In this document: one piece after another, positions 25,402 to 32,437 of the stretch
Position numbering within the stretch: position 1 is the first letter of the stretch
How the letters are laid out: every line of letters starts with the position of its first letter
Source of the DNA: Ardenticatenales bacterium
GTDB taxonomy: Bacteria; Chloroflexota; Anaerolineae; Promineifilales; Promineifilaceae
Direction of reading: 5' to 3'
Length of the DNA stretch: 64,000 nt
NCBI GenBank assembly: GCA_020634575.1
Contig: JACKBM010000021.1
Location: 1-64,000 of the forward strand
Notes under the pieces: model-generated
Database searches by the model: none
What the model was told of the DNA's origin: nothing
Seen by the model: only the letters and a program-made list of their open reading frames with translations
Program-made: the position numbers and the translations under genes

Positions 25402-26520
25402 TTACCCAACCCGGTCCGCCAACCCCTTTACAATCCCCCCAATCGCCCCCCACTGCGCCTCAATACTGGCCGTCAACTGCATCTGCACAAGCGCCCGCCG
25501 CAAGTTGATCGCCGGCTCGACATTGAAGTAGACGTTGCCGTTCAGGTAATCGCTGAAAAAGCGCAAGCCCATCTCAAACGTGAGTAACCAGATGGCATCG
25601 GCCATGTAGGCGTAGTCGCCTTCTGTCAGGATGGGGGCCGCCTCGCCGCAATAGGCGCCCAGCATCGTCTCGCAAAGATCGACCTCGAAGCGGACTTTGT
25701 GCCAGTCCGGTGTCAGCTCGCCGAGCGGGTTGCAGCCGGAACGGAGCATATCGCCGATGTCGTAATGGATGAGACCCGGCTTGGCTGTGTCCAGGTCGAT
25801 GACGGCGATGGCCTGATCGGTGGCGGTGTCGATGAGGATGTTGTCCACCTTGGGATCGCCGTGGATGGGGCGCAGGTGCAGCTCACCACGAGCCAGCGCT
25901 TCTTCCAGTAACCCGACCCGATGCTGCCGGGCGGCGATAAAATCGAGGCAAAATTGCTCTTCGGCGCTGGGCGCAGTCTGCGGCCAGGCAGCCAGGTGGC
26001 GCTGGTAGTCGGCCAGGTAACGGGGGGTGACGTGGAAGCCGACCAGGGTGTCGTGCAGGTGCGCCGGGTCCAGATCGGCGATGAGGCGGTGGAAGCGGCC
26101 GATGGCGGCGCCCGCTTCAGCGGCATGGTGCACGTCGCGCACCTCAGCATAGCTGCGGCTGCCTTCGACAAAATGTTGCAGCCGCCAGAATTCGCCGGCG
26201 TCGTCGTAGACGTGGTCAGCACCGGCCGGTGTACACATCACTTCCGGCAAAGCCCAGGGCCGCCCATCCCCCAGCATCGCCAGCTGTTGGGCCATATGGC
26301 CCTGCAAGAGGCGCAGATTGGCCATCACCCAATCCGGCCGGGGAAACACATGCTGATTGATGCGCTGCAATAGATATTGGCGCTCGCCGGCAGCGCTCGT
26401 CACCAGGTAGCTGTCATTGATATTGCCCGCGCCAAACGGCTGGATGGCGGTCAGCGGTCCCTCGACCTGAAACTGGTTGGCGATCTGAAGGCGGTTGGCG
26501 ACGTCGTTACGAATAACCAT
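25402..26520 (-). CDS. Aminoglycoside-phosphotransferase-fold kinase, NahK-like
   Basis: Small-molecule kinase of the APH/choline-kinase fold, 372 residues. The catalytic loop is PIHGDPKVDNIL (about 219-230; Asp in HGDxxxxN) and the metal-binding segment is AVIDLDTAKPG. The N-terminal lobe has FGAGNINDSYLV, the glycine loop typical of the N-acetylhexosamine 1-kinase (NahK) relatives, and LRSGCNPLGE further supports that subgroup. A role in phosphorylating an N-acetylhexosamine for salvage is plausible but not proven. The gene is 18 bases after the beta-helix gene and abuts the lipoprotein gene, in one - strand operon. Confidence 0.8.
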   Translation of the reverse strand: MVIRNDVANRLQIANQFQVEGPLTAIQPFGAGNINDSYLVTSAAGERQYLLQRINQHVFPRPDWVMANLRLLQGHMAQQLAMLGDGRPWALPEVMCTPAGADHVYDDAGEFWRLQHFVEGSRSYAEVRDVHHAAEAGAAIGRFHRLIADLDPAHLHDTLVGFHVTPRYLADYQRHLAAWPQTAPSAEEQFCLDFIAARQHRVGLLEEALARGELHLRPIHGDPKVDNILIDTATDQAIAVIDLDTAKPGLIHYDIGDMLRSGCNPLGELTPDWHKVRFEVDLCETMLGAYCGEAAPILTEGDYAYMADAIWLLTFEMGLRFFSDYLNGNVYFNVEPAINLRRALVQMQLTASIEAQWGAIGGIVKGLADRVG

Positions 26521-26538
26521 GATGGTGGACTATTATAC

Positions 26539-27849
26539 CTAAGCCCCGGCTACTTCGCGGAGATCCATGACCAGAGAGCCAGCGAACTGGTTCGCTGCCA
26601 CAGCCGTTTCGATGGCGCCGTGCAAATCGACGGCAATACGGTGACCGCTAAACTGATTATGTTGGATGGTGTGGCCGCGCGGCGCCGGCGCCAGCCGCTG
26701 GGCCGCCGGCAGCGCGCGGATGCCATGATCCTGGTGGGCGGCAACCCGGATGCCAATCTGATTGTCGCTGAAGCGATTGTGCTCGATCAGCCAATCGCGG
26801 CTGGTATCATTCTCCGGCACGGCCGCCGCAAATTTGGCCACATGTTTGGACCAGAGCAATAGCCCATGGCCATTGTGATGGAACGCGTTGCGGCGCACGG
26901 TCATGCCCACCCCGTTCTCGACGGCGATACCCGCCTGCCGGTTGCGCCAGAGCTGGTTCTCCTCCAGGGTGCAGCGGCTGGAGAAGCCCAGCCAGAAGCC
27001 GTAGTTGCAGTAGTTGGCGATATTGCGCCGGTAGATGTTGCCCTCGCTGAAGGTGCCCTCAAAAGCGATATTGGGGCTGTAAGAGCCGTCGTTTTCCGCG
27101 AACAGGTTGTGATTGGCGCCGCGGTGTTCACCGGCCGGTGTCAACCCTGCCAGAAAAAAACCATCGCCACTCAGCCGGGCTTTGTTGCGCAAAAACTGAT
27201 TGTGGCTGGAGCCATACAAAATCAGAAAACCGGCCGCATCCGCTCCCATATGACCCTGACCACCCTCACGCGGCTGGTAGCGGCAGCAATAATCCGCATA
27301 GTTGTCGGCATACAGGCTATGCGAAGTGCCGTAGAGATGGAAGCCAAAGCCGCTGCAGTAGCTGGCGTTGTTGCCGCTGACGGTCAGTTTGTGGCTGTGG
27401 TAAGCCAGCAGCCCGTTCATCTGGTGCTGCAAATCGTTGTCGACGATGAGGCTGTCGCGCACGTCGTTGAGGCAGATGGCCGCGCCATACGCTTCGGCCG
27501 CCGGTCGCCAGATGTCAAGGAACACCGTGTTGGCCACGACTTCGGCGCTGCCCCGACTCTGGCAGCCTTCGATCCGTAAGCCCGTACAGTCGCCAGCAGC
27601 AATCCCATGGTAGTAGTTTTGCAGATTCAGGTTGCGGATGGTGACATTGCGGCGGCCTTGCAGGCGCAGGCCGCTCCCCTGCCCCGGCGCGCCGATCAGG
27701 GTGGCGCCGTTGCCATCCAGGGTCAGGTTGTCGGCGGCGATGGTGAGACCGGCCGGTAGCCAGTACACCCCCGGCGCCAATGTCACATCCCCGCGGATCT
27801 CAGCCCCATCCTCCGGCACCCAGATCACAGCTAGCGAACTTCCTTCCAC
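26539..27849 (-). CDS. Right-handed parallel beta-helix protein (NosD/pectate-lyase-like)
   Basis: A 436-residue right-handed beta-helix protein. Repeated rungs with G-N-x and N-x-(A/F) turns are visible throughout (for example NNASYCSGFGFHLYGTSHSL and NRQAGIAVENGVGMTVRRN). Such proteins bind or cleave polysaccharides, but no catalytic residues can be assigned. There is no signal peptide: the chain begins MEGSSLAVIWVPEDGAEIRG from a GTG that overlaps the GNAT gene by 19 bases, so it may be cytoplasmic or exported by another route. Being between a GNAT acetyltransferase and a NahK-like sugar kinase supports a carbohydrate role (inference). Confidence 0.8.
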   Translation of the reverse strand: MEGSSLAVIWVPEDGAEIRGDVTLAPGVYWLPAGLTIAADNLTLDGNGATLIGAPGQGSGLRLQGRRNVTIRNLNLQNYYHGIAAGDCTGLRIEGCQSRGSAEVVANTVFLDIWRPAAEAYGAAICLNDVRDSLIVDNDLQHQMNGLLAYHSHKLTVSGNNASYCSGFGFHLYGTSHSLYADNYADYCCRYQPREGGQGHMGADAAGFLILYGSSHNQFLRNKARLSGDGFFLAGLTPAGEHRGANHNLFAENDGSYSPNIAFEGTFSEGNIYRRNIANYCNYGFWLGFSSRCTLEENQLWRNRQAGIAVENGVGMTVRRNAFHHNGHGLLLWSKHVAKFAAAVPENDTSRDWLIEHNRFSDNQIGIRVAAHQDHGIRALPAAQRLAPAPRGHTIQHNQFSGHRIAVDLHGAIETAVAANQFAGSLVMDLREVAGA

Positions 27850-28367
27850 TCACTGCGCAGAATGCCCATCAACAACAGCGAATCATAGCTGCCGTTGCTG
27901 TACACATGCGAACGCAGCTCGCCTTCCTTGATGAAACCAAGGCGCCGGTAGGTGCGCTGGGCCCGCTGGTTCTGGCCATGCACCTTTAACCAGACGCGGC
28001 GCAGGTTGCGGTAACGGAAGGCGTAATCAAGCAGCAAACTAATCGCCTCGCTGCCGTACCCCTTACCCCAGAAGTTGCTGTCCCCGATGGTGATGCCCAG
28101 TTGGCAGGTTCGGGCGGTGAAATCAAACTCAAAGAGGGCACAGACGCCAATAAATAACCCCTCAACCTCGATAGCAAAGTTGGCATCGTCCCGGCCGCCC
28201 TTGCTGGCGCTGGCCTCAAATTCGGCATTCAACCGGGCCAGGCTTTGCGGCATGGGCGGATCGCCGCCACCGGCCAGTTCTACGTTCAAATCATTGTTGA
28301 ATGCATTTAGGCGGACCAGATCGTCGCGTCGCAAGGCACGCAAGGTCACATTTTTTCCTCTTAACAC
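27831..28367 (-). CDS. GNAT N-acetyltransferase, RimJ/RimL-like
   Basis: A 178-residue acetyltransferase of the GNAT superfamily, RimJ/RimL/SpeG-type subgroup. The start LRGKNVTLRALRRDDL, central LGITIGDSNFWGKGYGSEAI (acetyl-CoA-binding Q/R-x-x-G-x-G/A type loop) and late LRRVWLKVHGQNQRAQRTYRRLGF are standard blocks. It would transfer acetyl from acetyl-CoA to an amine; the substrate is unknown. The GTG start is backed by a perfect AGGAGG seven bases upstream, one of the strongest ribosome binding sites in the window. It heads a four-gene operon on the - strand. Confidence 0.88.
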   Translation of the reverse strand: MLRGKNVTLRALRRDDLVRLNAFNNDLNVELAGGGDPPMPQSLARLNAEFEASASKGGRDDANFAIEVEGLFIGVCALFEFDFTARTCQLGITIGDSNFWGKGYGSEAISLLLDYAFRYRNLRRVWLKVHGQNQRAQRTYRRLGFIKEGELRSHVYSNGSYDSLLLMGILRSEWKEVR

Positions 28368-28501
28368 AAAAAGCCTCCTGAAAACGCGCGTGGCGAAAAC
28401 GCCTGGAGAAACATAATAACTGTGCCATCATCGTGCGAACGGCCCCACTGAGCGCCGGTTTCAATAGGGCAAGAAACCAGGTGGCGATAGCCACTGAAGT
28501 C

Positions 28502-28616
28502 CAGGTTCGTAGTAAAGGCTTTAGCCTTCTGACCTCATCCTGAACGGCAAGGGCTGTCGCGACGAAAGCGCATGACGGTTCCAACGGAGAACGCTGAAGC
28601 GTTTACTACGAACCTG
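28502..28616. repeat. Inverted repeat element (TTCGTAGTAAA arms)
   Basis: The left arm begins CAGGTTCGTAGTAAAGGCTT and the right arm is its near reverse complement (AACGCTGAAGCGTTTACTACGAACCTG region), about 26 bases per arm with three or four mismatches and about 60 bases between. It lies in the 442-base gap between the GNAT operon and glnS. It is probably a dispersed non-coding palindromic element. The remainder of the gap, apart from the glnS terminator, shows nothing. Confidence 0.75.
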
Positions 28617-28704
28617 AAGCCGTACCACTTACCATCTGAATTCCAAACAGCTTCAGGCACAGGGCGCTGCAGCCATCAAGAGAGAACGATGGACCTGACC
28701 ACCC

Positions 28705-28750
28705 CAAAAAACAAGCGGCGTGCAGTACGTTGTTGGCACTGCACGCCGCC
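28705..28750 (-). terminator. Rho-independent terminator of glnS
   Basis: GCGGCGTGCAGT (28715-28726) pairs perfectly over 12 bases with ACTGCACGCCGC (28738-28749). Read on the - strand it is followed by TTGTTTTTT. It lies about 60 bases after the glnS stop. Confidence 0.88.
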
Positions 28751-28809
28751 TTCTCCTCCGGCCCGACAAGGGTTAATTGTATGCTACACCCATCGGCGGG
28801 CCGGCTCTG

Positions 28810-30492
28810 TTACTTGGTTTGCAGTTTGGCCCAGGTATCGCGCAACCCGACCGTCCGGTTAAATACCAGGTGGTCCGGCGTTGAGTCCGGGCCGTCCAGG
28901 GTGAAATAGCCCGTGCGCATAAACTGGTAATGATCCGCCGCCGTCGCCTCGCGCAGGCTGGGCTCGACAATGGCGGTGATGACCGACAGGGAATCCTCGC
29001 TCAGGGTGCTAAAGAAATCCTCCCCATCCGGCACATCTTCGGGGTTCTCCTGGCTGAACAGGTTGTCATACAGACGCACCTCAGCCGGCAAACCATGCTC
29101 AACCGACACCCAGTGCAACGTGCCCCGCACCTTGCGCCCATCCGGCGTAGAGCCACCACGCGATTCCGGGTCATAGGTGCAATGCAGCGCGATCACTTCA
29201 CCATTTTCATCCTTCACGACCTCATTACAGGTGACGTAATAGGCACCCATCAGGCGGACTTCACGTCCCTGCGTCAGGCGGAAGAACTTGCGCGGCGCAT
29301 CTTCCATAAAATCTTCCCGCTCGATGTAAATCTCGCGCGAAAATGGCACCGTGCGATTACCCATCTCCGGTTTCTGCGGATGGTTGGGCACTTCAAAATG
29401 CTCCGTTTGCCCTTCCGGATAGTTGTCGATGATGACCTTGAGCGGGTCCAGCACCGCCATCACCCGCGGGGCGATCTCATTGAGATGCTCGCGCACGGAG
29501 AATTCCAGCAGGCCAAAATCAATCACGCTGTTGGCTTTGGCCACGCCAATCCGGTCGCAGAAGCTGCGGATCGACTGGGGGGTGTAGCCGCGACGGCGCA
29601 TCCCGGAAATCGTCGGCATACGCGGGTCATCCCAGCCGGAGACAACCGCTTCGTCGACCAGCCGCTTCAGCTTGCGCTTGGACATGACCGTGTAGGTCAT
29701 GTTCAGGCGGGCAAACTCGATCTGCTGCGGGAAATGGGGCACATCCAGCTCTTCCAGGAACCAGTTGTAAAGCGGTCGGTGATCCTCAAACTCCAGGGTG
29801 CAGATGGAATGGGTAATACCCTCAATCATGTCCGACAGGCCATGGGCATAATCGTACATCGGGTAAATTTGCCAGGCGTCGCCGGTACGATGGTGGTGCG
29901 CCTTCATGATGCGATAAAGCACAGGGTCGCGCATGTTGATATTGGGCGAGGCCATATCGATCTTGGCACGCAACACGCGGCTGCCCTCGTCAAACTCGCC
30001 GTTTTTCATCCGCTCCAGGAGGTCTAGATTCTCTTCGATGGAACGGTCGCGATAAGGGCTGTTCTTGCCCGGCTCCGTCAGGGTGCCACGGTATTCGCGC
30101 ATCTCTTCGGGGCTTAGGTCGTCCACGTAGGCTGCGCCCTGCTGGATCAGCTGGACGGCAAAATCGTACAGGACCTGGAAATAGTCGGAAGCGTAGAACT
30201 CCCGGTCATCCCAGTCAAAACCCAGCCAATGGACATCTTCCTTGATCGACTCCACGTATTCGACATCTTCCTTGGTCGGGTTGGTGTCGTCGAAGCGGAG
30301 GTTGGTCAGGCCGCCATAATCTTCAGCCAGGCCGAAGTTGAGGCAGATCGATTTGGCATGGCCGATGTGGAGGTAACCGTTGGGTTCCGGTGGGAAGCGG
30401 GTATGGACCTTGCCGCTGAACCGGCCGGTTGCGTTATGCTCATCAATGATCGTGCGAATAAAATTCGATGGTGTTTTTGTTTCTTCTGTCAT
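28810..30492 (-). CDS. glnS: Glutaminyl-tRNA synthetase
   Basis: Class I aminoacyl-tRNA synthetase charging tRNA-Gln. About 560 residues, the normal length. The HIGH-type motif is [12 protein letters not shown] (about 30-41) and the KMSKS-type motif is VMSKRKL (about 267). [10 protein letters not shown] and [14 protein letters not shown] are typical of the glutamine rather than glutamate enzyme. The C-terminal anticodon-binding beta-barrels are present up to [13 protein letters not shown]. The ATG at 30492 is preferred: the chain then begins [16 protein letters not shown] as in homologues. It has its own terminator. Presence of GlnRS means that at least some Gln-tRNA is made directly rather than by amidation. 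Confidence 0.96.
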   Translation of the reverse strand: MTEETKTPSNFIRTIIDEHNATGRFSGKVHTRFPPEPNGYLHIGHAKSICLNFGLAEDYGGLTNLRFDDTNPTKEDVEYVESIKEDVHWLGFDWDDREFYASDYFQVLYDFAVQLIQQGAAYVDDLSPEEMREYRGTLTEPGKNSPYRDRSIEENLDLLERMKNGEFDEGSRVLRAKIDMASPNINMRDPVLYRIMKAHHHRTGDAWQIYPMYDYAHGLSDMIEGITHSICTLEFEDHRPLYNWFLEELDVPHFPQQIEFARLNMTYTVMSKRKLKRLVDEAVVSGWDDPRMPTISGMRRRGYTPQSIRSFCDRIGVAKANSVIDFGLLEFSVREHLNEIAPRVMAVLDPLKVIIDNYPEGQTEHFEVPNHPQKPEMGNRTVPFSREIYIEREDFMEDAPRKFFRLTQGREVRLMGAYYVTCNEVVKDENGEVIALHCTYDPESRGGSTPDGRKVRGTLHWVSVEHGLPAEVRLYDNLFSQENPEDVPDGEDFFSTLSEDSLSVITAIVEPSLREATAADHYQFMRTGYFTLDGPDSTPDHLVFNRTVGLRDTWAKLQTK

Positions 30493-30573
30493 ATATCTCT
30501 GCCGTAGAACGCCCGTTATTCTAGCGGGATTCACGGCAAGGGTCTAGGATCAATTCAAGCGTGGGGCAACCCA

Positions 30574-31473
30574 TCAACGGAGTGTACGCACATGACGGGT
30601 CAGATAGAGGGATGCCGCCAGGGAATGTGGTTCTGACCAGCGCAGGCCAAAATAGCTGGCCTGGCTGACCTGCGCCAGGGTCTGCAACGCCGGCAGGTAA
30701 TCGTAATGGTCACCGGCAAAGGCCAGCGCCCCCAACACCATATCCGCCAGCCCCAGACGAACTGAAGGATAGTCCAGCTTCACGGTGGGCAACAACTGTC
30801 CACCGCGCAACGTCAGCGATACCCAGACCGTCTGGCCAGGCGAGACCAGCAGCGGATGCACGTCGCGCAAGCCGCTTGTAAACGCTTCACCCAGCCCCAG
30901 CTCAGTGCCAACCGCCAACAATCGCGCCAGTTCCGGCGCCCCGTCCTCGCAATATTGGGTGAAATAAACCTGGAACGGCGCCGCCTGCTCTGGGGCAAAA
31001 TCAGCCCCCAGGAAATGAGTGTGGTCCTTGTCCAACAGCCCAGCGCAGCGCTCAATTGTGGCGACATCCGCCCTGGAAATCCCCTGCCGGCCGAGCCAGA
31101 AGCCAACTTCCCGCACCGGCAGCGGCTTTTTCACATAGAGCTGCAGCCCGGGGCGATGGCTCAAACTCACTTTCAGCCCCCAGACCGCTGCGGCAGCGTA
31201 ACGGCGGAACTGGTCCCAGGTTTCCCTGGCCTCAGGCAGAAGCGCCAGCTGGTCCAGGTAAGCGGCGATGGTGTCCAGGTGGTCCGGACCGCGCCCCAGG
31301 CTGACGAGGGCCAGGTCGCCATCGCTCAGCGAAAGCTGGTATTCGACGTAATTTTGCGTCGCCGCCTGAAAATGGCGCAGGCTCGCCTGCCAGTCCGGCA
31401 GCAGCGGCAGCTTGAGTAGCTGGGCCAGCGCCGCCAGCTCGCGTTCAATGTCTGGCATGGACCCGGCCATCAT
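30574..31473 (-). CDS. Unrecognised 299-residue protein in eCIS-like operon
   Basis: Function unknown. It is a soluble, Leu/Ala-rich protein without signal peptide or membrane helices. It mixes helical N-terminal sequence (ELAALAQLLKLPLLPDW) with later segments that look like alternating beta-strands: LQLYVKKPLPVREVGFWLG, PFQVYFTQYCEDG, TVWVSLTLRGGQLLPTVKLD and YFGLRWSEPHSLAASLYL. The strand spacing and aromatic content faintly recall ABBA-barrel prenyltransferases, but this is a weak impression only. Its start overlaps the stop of the lipoprotein gene by four bases (ATGA type), so it is translationally coupled and belongs to the operon led by the annexin-repeat metalloprotease. Confidence 0.6.
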   Translation of the reverse strand: MMAGSMPDIERELAALAQLLKLPLLPDWQASLRHFQAATQNYVEYQLSLSDGDLALVSLGRGPDHLDTIAAYLDQLALLPEARETWDQFRRYAAAAVWGLKVSLSHRPGLQLYVKKPLPVREVGFWLGRQGISRADVATIERCAGLLDKDHTHFLGADFAPEQAAPFQVYFTQYCEDGAPELARLLAVGTELGLGEAFTSGLRDVHPLLVSPGQTVWVSLTLRGGQLLPTVKLDYPSVRLGLADMVLGALAFAGDHYDYLPALQTLAQVSQASYFGLRWSEPHSLAASLYLTRHVRTLR

Positions 31474-32429
31474 TCCTCGGTCAGCAAAATGCGGTCCGTC
31501 TCGACCGTGATCATCTGGCGAGCGGCGCCCTCGCCGGGGAACCAGAAGACGACGCGGGGCCGCAGGGCGTAGGTGGCGCCATCATTGGGTAGCTGGATGG
31601 GGGCCAGCGTCAGGCTGTAGACGGCACCGGGCGCCATCTCATGGACACCGGCCGGAAACACCCCCTCCGTCACAAACGCCTCAACCTGCTCACGGCTGAG
31701 GTCGATTGTCCGGTTCGGCAGCCAGATCGGGTCCGCCCCGGACACCGGCGTCTCTTTTTCCAGCACCAACGAAATACGCAGGAAGTAATTGGCATCGTCT
31801 GGCTCTAGCAGAAGCAACGGCAATGGTTCTGGACCGAGCTGGCTTAAATCCACCGTCGGCACCAGGCCCGCATCCGACTCATCCAAAAACAGATCAACGG
31901 CCACAGCACGCACCGGTTCGGACAGCAGTTCGGTCATGATGTCGACCAACTGCTGCTCCAGATCCGCCAGGGCCGGCTCGTCGCTGGTGTCCAGCAACGA
32001 AAATTGATAGCTTTCGCTCCCCTGTTCGATGGTGAGGTAGCGCGTGGTCGGGTCTGGCGAGGTGGCCTGCTCCTGCCGGGCCAAGTCCAGTACGCCCGCG
32101 TCAGCGATCTGCGCCTTTAACGCCGCAAATGTCTCGGCGGGCAGCGTTGCGCCAAAATAGCCCACCGTATTGCGCAGCAACGGCGGCACCGACCAGGAGC
32201 TGCCACTGAACAGCGTCGCCTGTCCCGCTGCGTCAATCTCAAGGCGCGCGTTGACGGTCGGTTGGCCACCCTGGGCGATATAGGTCAGTTTTGTAAATTC
32301 AGAATCTGTCATATCTGTTTCACTATCTGTGGTTGGTGTGGGCCCCTCAGTAGCTGGTGTCGGTGAACCAGCAATTGGTTGACAGGCCAGCAGAAGCAAA
32401 CCCAATACCAAAATAGACAGGCGTCTCAT
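31470..32429 (-). CDS. Lipoprotein in eCIS-like operon
   Basis: Predicted lipoprotein of 319 residues. MRRLSILVLGLLLLAC is a compact signal peptide with a clear lipobox (LLLAC), followed by a Thr/Pro/Ser linker to about residue 40. The domain from about 45 to 170 (KLTYIAQGGQPTVNARLEID, then a run around LPAETFAALKAQIADAG and a YLTIEQGSESYQFSL strand) resembles small secreted protease-inhibitor-like or potato-inhibitor-like modules only in general look; no family can be named. It starts eight bases after the stop of the annexin/metzincin gene and overlaps the next gene by four bases. A surface partner or inhibitor of that protease is one possible role (inference). Confidence 0.65.
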   Translation of the reverse strand: MRRLSILVLGLLLLACQPIAGSPTPATEGPTPTTDSETDMTDSEFTKLTYIAQGGQPTVNARLEIDAAGQATLFSGSSWSVPPLLRNTVGYFGATLPAETFAALKAQIADAGVLDLARQEQATSPDPTTRYLTIEQGSESYQFSLLDTSDEPALADLEQQLVDIMTELLSEPVRAVAVDLFLDESDAGLVPTVDLSQLGPEPLPLLLLEPDDANYFLRISLVLEKETPVSGADPIWLPNRTIDLSREQVEAFVTEGVFPAGVHEMAPGAVYSLTLAPIQLPNDGATYALRPRVVFWFPGEGAARQMITVETDRILLTEE

Positions 32430-32437
32430 CAGAGCAC

